Positions 32,465 through 36,916 of a stretch of DNA of 36,916 nucleotides are shown here, in pieces. This DNA comes from Firmicutes bacterium HGW-Firmicutes-12 (lineage in GTDB: Bacteria > Bacillota > Peptococcia > DRI-13 > PHAD01): contig PHAD01000014.1 of the NCBI GenBank assembly GCA_002841595.1, forward strand, positions 1 through 36,916. The letters are read 5' to 3'. The stretch's first letter is position 1; every line of letters begins with the position of its first letter. The notes below the pieces were generated by a model. The model did not search any database and was not told the origin of the DNA. It saw only the letters and a program-made list of their open reading frames with translations. Both the position numbers and the translations under genes were made by a program.

Positions 32465-33826
32465 CTATCCTATAAGGATCTTTTCTTCTGGATATTTTAT
32501 ATGTGTTGTAGAAACATTTCGTTGCGCTAAGGCAAAAGCTAGGGTTAGTGTCCCTATTCTACCAGTATACATGGTGAACATAATAGCCAATTTACCCAAT
32601 GATGAAAGGCTTGGCGTAACACCTAGAGAAAGACCTACCGTTCCAAAAGCCGAAACAGTTTCAAATAGCAGATTAATCATACCTGCCTCTTCAGTAAGGG
32701 TCAACATCCCTGTTATAATAATTATTAAAAGAAGACCGCTAAAAGTTATAGTTATTGCCTTTTCTACAGTCTCACGCGGTAGGGTACGTTCCAACAAAGT
32801 ATACTCTTTTTTTCCTCTTAAGTTTGCGAATATAGCTGTAAGCAACGAAACGAAAGTGGTCGTCTTAATCCCACCGCCTGTTGAACCTGGATTGGCTCCA
32901 ATAAACATATATATCATCATAAACAATATAGTTGTTTCCGTTAAACTATTTATAGGCAAAGTATTAAAACCTGCCGTACGTGGAGTCACAGCTTGAAACA
33001 GAGAAGCTATTCCCTTATCAAAAAGGCTCATCGAAGAAAGCGTATGGGGATTGTTATATTCTAGAATAAATACTATAACCAAGCCTAATAGTATTAAAAC
33101 AACTGTGCTTATCAAGGCTATCTGAGAATGAAGGCTAAGCTTCCGTCCTCGTTTAATCTGCACTTCCGAAATTACTACAAAACCAAGACCACCAAGAATA
33201 ACAAGCACTAGAATAACTAGGTTTACAACTATGTCCCCCGTATACGCTGTCAGGCTGTCAAAACCTCCAAATAAATCAAATCCGGCGTTATTGAAAGCAG
33301 ACACAGCATGAAAAATACCAAAATATGCAGCCTTCCCGAAAGTAAATTCCTTCAACCAATGCAAAGTTAGCACAAGTGCGCCTATTATCTGGATAACAAA
33401 AGCAATTTGTAGAACTAGTTTTACCAGCCTAACTATACCTTCTAATGTTAATTGATTTAACGCCTCCTGAAGTAATATTCGTTCTTTTAAAGTTATTCTT
33501 TTCCCCAAAATAATGGCAAAAAGTGTAGCAAAAGTCATAAAACCTAATCCACCCAATTCAATTAAAAAAAGAATTACAACCTGCCCAAAGACGGAATAAT
33601 AAGTTCCCGTATCCACAACTACCAAACCGGTAACACAAACAGCAGAAGTAGCCGTAAAAAGTGCATCAAGGAACGTAGCTCCCTTCCCATCCACAGTAGC
33701 ATACGGCAAAGACAACAAGATTGCTCCAATAATTATTAAGAATAGAAAGCCTAGTACCAATATCCGGGCTGGGTTAGACACCTTTTTCTTTAAAGGCTCA
33801 TCCTTACTAATAGCTAATATTTCCAT
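32465..33826 (-). CDS. ktrB: KtrB/TrkH-type potassium transporter membrane subunit
   Basis: A 453-residue membrane protein with the four-repeat pore of the Trk/Ktr family. Selectivity-filter segments are TSAVCVTGLVV, SAFNNAGFDLFGG, TPRTAGFNTLP and SAFGTVGLSLG. Length and absence of extra N-terminal helices favour KtrB over TrkH. It takes up K+ coupled to Na+ or membrane potential, gated by the KtrA ring encoded 12 bp downstream. AAGGATGG precedes ATG at 33826. Confidence 0.92.
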   Translation of the reverse strand: MEILAISKDEPLKKKVSNPARILVLGFLFLIIIGAILLSLPYATVDGKGATFLDALFTATSAVCVTGLVVVDTGTYYSVFGQVVILFLIELGGLGFMTFATLFAIILGKRITLKERILLQEALNQLTLEGIVRLVKLVLQIAFVIQIIGALVLTLHWLKEFTFGKAAYFGIFHAVSAFNNAGFDLFGGFDSLTAYTGDIVVNLVILVLVILGGLGFVVISEVQIKRGRKLSLHSQIALISTVVLILLGLVIVFILEYNNPHTLSSMSLFDKGIASLFQAVTPRTAGFNTLPINSLTETTILFMMIYMFIGANPGSTGGGIKTTTFVSLLTAIFANLRGKKEYTLLERTLPRETVEKAITITFSGLLLIIIITGMLTLTEEAGMINLLFETVSAFGTVGLSLGVTPSLSSLGKLAIMFTMYTGRIGTLTLAFALAQRNVSTTHIKYPEEKILIG

Positions 33827-33926
33827 AGAACCATCCTTAATATAGTTTCTATATTAAACATATAACCTAATTATACCCTAGCACTTCAATAGCAACGTTA
33901 CAATTTTTGTTTATTTTACTTATAGA

Positions 33927-33969
33927 AAAAAAATATGGAGAGAATGAATAACATTCCCCCCCATATTTT
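33927..33969 (-). terminator. Terminator after the YhcN-like gene
   Basis: aaaaatatgg-a-g-agaatg pairs with cattc-c-c-ccatattttt, with small mismatches. It is flanked by A and T runs 15 bp after the stop codon at 33984. Confidence 0.85.
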
Positions 33970-33983
33970 TGTTAGGCCATTTG

Positions 33984-34478
33984 CTATTGGACACTCGGCA
34001 TAATCCTATTAGTGATTTTATTTAATTCATCCATAAAGCCGGATATTGGCTTACCCGCAGTAGTATCTCTTGCTACATTCCGCAAACGGCTAACCGTATC
34101 TGCATCTGCAGTAACATAAACCGTCCTTATATTATTAGCCTGATTCTTTACCATTTGTGTTATCTTTGTTTTTACTTCCTCTGTTACTTCTGTCCCCGCA
34201 TTTGCTTGAAGATCTACACCAACCCAAGCTTTGCTACCAGTTACGACTACTGTTGCCGAGTTGATTTCTTCCATCGTACTTATTCTATCAGCTAGTTGTT
34301 TGGACTTTGCTACATCTTCATCAGCCTGGTTTGTATTTGGCATTGTGTTTGGTGTTGTATTTGGTGTCGGTGTTGGTTCTACAGGGCCTGGTCTATTTTG
34401 TACACTGCAAGCAGAAAGTGATAGAATACTAACCACCATTAACATAATCATTGTTAGTGCAAATATTTTTCTTTTCAT
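33984..34478 (-). CDS. YhcN/YlaJ-family sporulation lipoprotein
   Basis: A 164-residue lipoprotein with signal ending ILSLSAC and a Pro/Thr/Asn-rich spacer (residues about 30-50). The YhcN/YlaJ domain follows (ADRISTMEEINSATVVVTGSKAWVGVDL, then VYVTADADTVSRLRNVARD). Family members are spore-associated in Bacillus; the exact role is unsettled. It is the best marker here for an endospore-forming host. AAAGGGTGG precedes ATG at 34478. It is a single-gene transcript with its own terminator. Confidence 0.88.
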   Translation of the reverse strand: MKRKIFALTMIMLMVVSILSLSACSVQNRPGPVEPTPTPNTTPNTMPNTNQADEDVAKSKQLADRISTMEEINSATVVVTGSKAWVGVDLQANAGTEVTEEVKTKITQMVKNQANNIRTVYVTADADTVSRLRNVARDTTAGKPISGFMDELNKITNRIMPSVQ

Positions 34479-34601
34479 CGCCTAACTATCCACCCTTTCT
34501 TAAAAATATTTCATATCTAGTATTTACATTGACGATGAAAATATGTGTTATATGTTTTATAATAATGTTAATACCAGCATACTTAAAGGAAGTGATAGTC
34601 T

Positions 34602-35252
34602 TTGCTAGAAAAAGGTAAATTTATTGTAATAGAAGGTGTGGATGGATCAGGAATTTCTACCCAGACTGGTTTCTTACAAAAATGGATGACTGAAAACGAG
34701 AATAAAATTGGTAGAACATATTTTACTAAAGAACCCACAGATGGACCAGCCGGTAGCATAATCCGTCTAGCACTGGCAAAGCGTCTTAAACCGCTCGACG
34801 AAAGAGTTATGGCTCTACTTTTTGCGGCGGATCGCCTTGACCACCTCTGTAGTCAAGGTGATGAACAACAAAAGGTTGGTATAATAAACCTCATTGAAAA
34901 CGGATTTAATGTCGTTTCGGACCGCTATTATTTATCTTCATTCGCCTATCAATCCCAATGTGTAGATTTAAATTGGATACGTGAAATAAACCGCTATAGT
35001 CTCCAACCTGATTTAACCCTTCTTTTGCAAGTTCCCATTGAAGAATCTGCCCAACGAAGGAACAAATCACGAATACACGATGAATTGTACGAGCGAGAAG
35101 ACTATTTAATAAACATCAGCCGCAATTATGCGTCAATCGCAAATTGTTTACAATCAGAAGGGGAAAATATCGTTATAATAAATGGTAACCGCGATAAAAA
35201 TGAAGTTTTCGAGGATATCAAAGACGCCGTCTCAAAAACTCTAAATAGATAA
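34602..35252 (+). CDS. Thymidylate-kinase-like protein with altered P-loop
   Basis: A 216-residue protein with the thymidylate kinase fold: P-loop EGVDGSGISTQ (11-21), FTKEPTDGPAGSIIR, DRY-type motif VSDRYYLSSFAYQ and a LID-like region (RRNKSRIHDELYERED). The known enzyme phosphorylates dTMP with ATP. In the P-loop the usual lysine (GSGKST) is isoleucine at residue 18, which would normally weaken ATP phosphate binding. The start is TTG at 34602 with AAAGGAAG upstream. It may be a diverged deoxynucleotide kinase or a subfamily with a different lysine. The M23 peptidase gene follows 13 bp later, so the two are cotranscribed. Confidence 0.8.
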   Translation: MLEKGKFIVIEGVDGSGISTQTGFLQKWMTENENKIGRTYFTKEPTDGPAGSIIRLALAKRLKPLDERVMALLFAADRLDHLCSQGDEQQKVGIINLIENGFNVVSDRYYLSSFAYQSQCVDLNWIREINRYSLQPDLTLLLQVPIEESAQRRNKSRIHDELYEREDYLINISRNYASIANCLQSEGENIVIINGNRDKNEVFEDIKDAVSKTLNR

Positions 35253-35265
35253 AGGACGTTAAATA

Positions 35266-36243
35266 ATGACAAAAAAATACCTCCTGATAATATATCTCAT
35301 TCTGATTGTCATATCTTTATTCGTCTACACATTTTACTCGGATAAAGTTTCCATCGAGGATAATGAAATAATCTTATATGATTACTCAGAAGACAAAGCA
35401 ACTTTCGTCGAGGTTGAACTCCCTGTATTAAGTTTTGCAAAACTTGAGATATACCCAGGCGATTACCTTGTTTTTTATCTTGAAAACCTTAATTCCTCTG
35501 ATGAATTTATTTTTACTCAAACTCTAAATAAGACTAAACCCACTTTTTACGACTATGCAGAAGGTAAAATTGGACTCTTTTCAGTGCACTACAGTACTTT
35601 GCCCGGTGCATATCCTCTGTATTTAGAAGTATTAAGAGACGGAAAAACTATCCTGCAACAGAATTATACTATTAATATCATGCCAAAGAAGTTTGCGACT
35701 CAACACTTGCAAGTTAGTTCGAGCTTAAGTGCTAAAAGAGATTCCAAACTACTAGAACAAGACGCCATATATGCTAACAAGGCTAAGGCTTCTTCCGAAA
35801 ATCATCCTCTTTGGAATGATAAATTTGTCATCCCTGTCACAGGCAGAATTAGCACCGAATACGGTCTTATCCGTTATATAAACAATGTAGTCTCAGGTAG
35901 ACATGCAGGGGTTGACATCGCAGCCCCCAGTGACACTCCCATTAAAGCAACTAATAGCGGTATAATCACTCTTGCTCGTGAACAATACGTTACAGGGAAT
36001 ACGATTATAATTGATCATGGCTTAGGAATATATAGCAGCTATTCTCACTTGAATAAAATGTTCGTAAGCCCAGGAGATAAGGTAGAAAAAGGTGAGATCA
36101 TTGGACATGTGGGTTCTACCGGATTTTCTACTGGCTCTCACCTACATTGGACTATTAGTATTGGCACCACTTTTGTCAATCCATGGCTCTTCCTCGAAGA
36201 AGACCCACTTTCATGGCTTCGCCTCATTAACAAATCGAACTAG
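35266..36243 (+). CDS. M23 (LytM-type) peptidase, membrane-anchored
   Basis: A 325-residue protein with an N-terminal membrane segment (residues 5-24, LLIIYLILIVISLFVY). An extracytoplasmic beta-rich stalk (about 30-165) follows, then a LytM domain (about 195-315). The zinc ligands and catalytic His are present as HAGVD (HxxxD), SYSHL and SHLHW. M23 enzymes cut peptide cross-links in peptidoglycan, so this is probably a cell-wall or spore-coat remodelling enzyme. The gene is cotranscribed with the kinase-like gene; the functional link is not evident. Confidence 0.88.
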   Translation: MTKKYLLIIYLILIVISLFVYTFYSDKVSIEDNEIILYDYSEDKATFVEVELPVLSFAKLEIYPGDYLVFYLENLNSSDEFIFTQTLNKTKPTFYDYAEGKIGLFSVHYSTLPGAYPLYLEVLRDGKTILQQNYTINIMPKKFATQHLQVSSSLSAKRDSKLLEQDAIYANKAKASSENHPLWNDKFVIPVTGRISTEYGLIRYINNVVSGRHAGVDIAAPSDTPIKATNSGIITLAREQYVTGNTIIIDHGLGIYSSYSHLNKMFVSPGDKVEKGEIIGHVGSTGFSTGSHLHWTISIGTTFVNPWLFLEEDPLSWLRLINKSN

Positions 36244-36279
36244 GTACCCTACTGCAAATATCATCTAGTTATTAAAAAA

Positions 36280-36323
36280 GGGTTGTTACACAGTGGACTA
36301 TGATTATCCCTGTGTAACAACCC
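36280..36323. terminator. Bidirectional terminator between M23 and HtrA genes
   Basis: Perfect 14-bp arms (GGGTTGTTACACAG at 36280-36293 and its complement at 36310-36323) lie between convergent genes. An A-run lies on the left, and a weaker CCTTACTTATT stretch on the right. It probably serves both. Confidence 0.85.
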
Positions 36324-36353
36324 CTTACTTATTCGTTATATTAAAAGTTTTTT

Positions 36354-36916
36354 CTAACGTTCACCTATCTTTATAGTCACATATTCACTCTTTTCATTCC
36401 GATAGACCAACATTACCACTTCATCTCCTATTTGCGTTTCCCTTACAGCTGCTTGCAAGTCTTCCGGAGAACTAATCGCTATCTTGTTATATTCCAGGAT
36501 GATATCACCTCTTTGGATACCAGCCAGATCAGCCGGAGATCCTTCCTGCACTGCACCGATCAGTGCTCCTTCGGCTTTATACATTCCAAAATATCTGGCT
36601 AACTCATCGGTTACTGGCTGCATATATACCCCTAACCAGGGCCTTATCACTTTACCATTTTCGAGTAACTGATCCAACACCTGAGTGACTGTGGAGCTTG
36701 GAATAGCAAAGCCAATACCTTGGGCTTGAGCGTTAATTGCTGTATTGATACCCACTACTTCACCGTCCATATTTAAAAGTGGCCCACCACTATTACCAGG
36801 ATTTATAGAGGCATCTGTCTGAATTAAATCCTTAAACTCATTACCATCAACAGTAATAGGTCGACCCTTGGCACTAATAACACCTACCGTTACCGTATGA
36901 TCGAGCCCGTATGGAT
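36354..36916 (-). CDS. HtrA/DegP-type serine protease, C-terminal part (runs off window)
   Basis: The open frame enters from the right edge and has 187 codons here. It carries the catalytic Ser in [13 protein letters not shown] and the conserved [19 protein letters not shown]. It ends in one PDZ domain (about the last 95 residues, [15 protein letters not shown] to the end) with the substrate loop and no second PDZ. Family members are membrane-anchored proteases and chaperones that degrade misfolded envelope proteins. His and Asp of the triad lie beyond the window. An ATG at 36770 in the same frame is internal, not the start. Confidence 0.93.
   Translation of the reverse strand, partial: PYGLDHTVTVGVISAKGRPITVDGNEFKDLIQTDASINPGNSGGPLLNMDGEVVGINTAINAQAQGIGFAIPSSTVTQVLDQLLENGKVIRPWLGVYMQPVTDELARYFGMYKAEGALIGAVQEGSPADLAGIQRGDIILEYNKIAISSPEDLQAAVRETQIGDEVVMLVYRNEKSEYVTIKIGER

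Noticed and set aside
32442-32996. Long plus-strand ORF (184 codons) opposite the KtrB gene
   Set aside because: It mirrors a conserved potassium transporter gene and has no ribosome binding site or recognisable domain.
1-36916. CRISPR arrays, tRNA or rRNA genes
   Set aside because: No regularly spaced direct repeats, cloverleaf-like segments or rRNA-like stretches were noticed on either strand.

Overview
The window looks like chromosome of a low-GC, endospore-forming anaerobic Firmicute of the class Clostridia. The evidence is a YhcN/YlaJ-type sporulation lipoprotein, an oxygen-labile two-subunit fumarase, an [FeFe]-hydrogenase, a minimal SufCB pair, strong AGGAGG-type ribosome binding sites and AT-rich intergenic DNA. 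Genus cannot be read from the sequence. A syntrophic or acid-fermenting lifestyle is an inference from hydrogenase, Hdr, thiolase and malic enzyme genes.

Layout. (1) 1-373: end of an IS1182-type insertion sequence whose tip lies about 20 bp from the stop codon of a two-gene signalling operon (395-4415, HD-GYP response regulator then hybrid histidine kinase, both minus strand). The HD-GYP gene lacks an ordinary start codon. (2) 4535-17950: one long minus-strand operon of eleven genes. In transcription order these are a FadR-type regulator, a GlcD-type flavin dehydrogenase, a CCG-domain Fe-S protein, a GcvH-like lipoyl carrier, a second paralogous CCG protein, HdrA, an MvhD-ferredoxin-[FeFe]-hydrogenase fusion, a lipoate ligase, two radical SAM proteins resembling the two-protein (LipS1/LipS2) lipoyl synthase, and a second lipoate ligase. 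(3) 18108-19657: divergent OpuAC-type binding lipoprotein and a zinc-ribbon protein. (4) 19683-22152: small membrane protein, lipoprotein and CYTH/CHAD protein. (5) 22331-24684: 3-hydroxybutyryl-CoA dehydrogenase and acetyl-CoA acetyltransferase, the latter behind a near-ideal sigma-54 promoter. (6) 24741-28585: PrcB-like lipoprotein, then malic enzyme and both fumarase subunits. (7) 28671-34478: SufCB with a divergent ArsR regulator, a ZIP metal transporter, a KtrAB-type potassium system and the YhcN lipoprotein. (8) 34602-36916: thymidylate-kinase-like protein, M23 peptidase and the C-terminal part of an HtrA protease.

The standout is the eleven-gene operon. It encodes a lipoyl carrier protein, the enzymes apparently needed to lipoylate it, a flavin 2-hydroxyacid dehydrogenase at one end and an HdrA/[FeFe]-hydrogenase module at the other. 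The carrier gene sits between two paralogous non-cubane-cluster (CCG) proteins. I infer a lipoyl dithiol/disulfide shuttle standing in for the CoM/CoB heterodisulfide of methanogens, moving electrons from a 2-hydroxyacid to HdrA and H2. No sulfur-oxidation partner genes (tusA, dsrE, rhodanese) and no other glycine-cleavage genes occur in the window, so neither the sHdr sulfur pathway nor glycine cleavage explains the set well.
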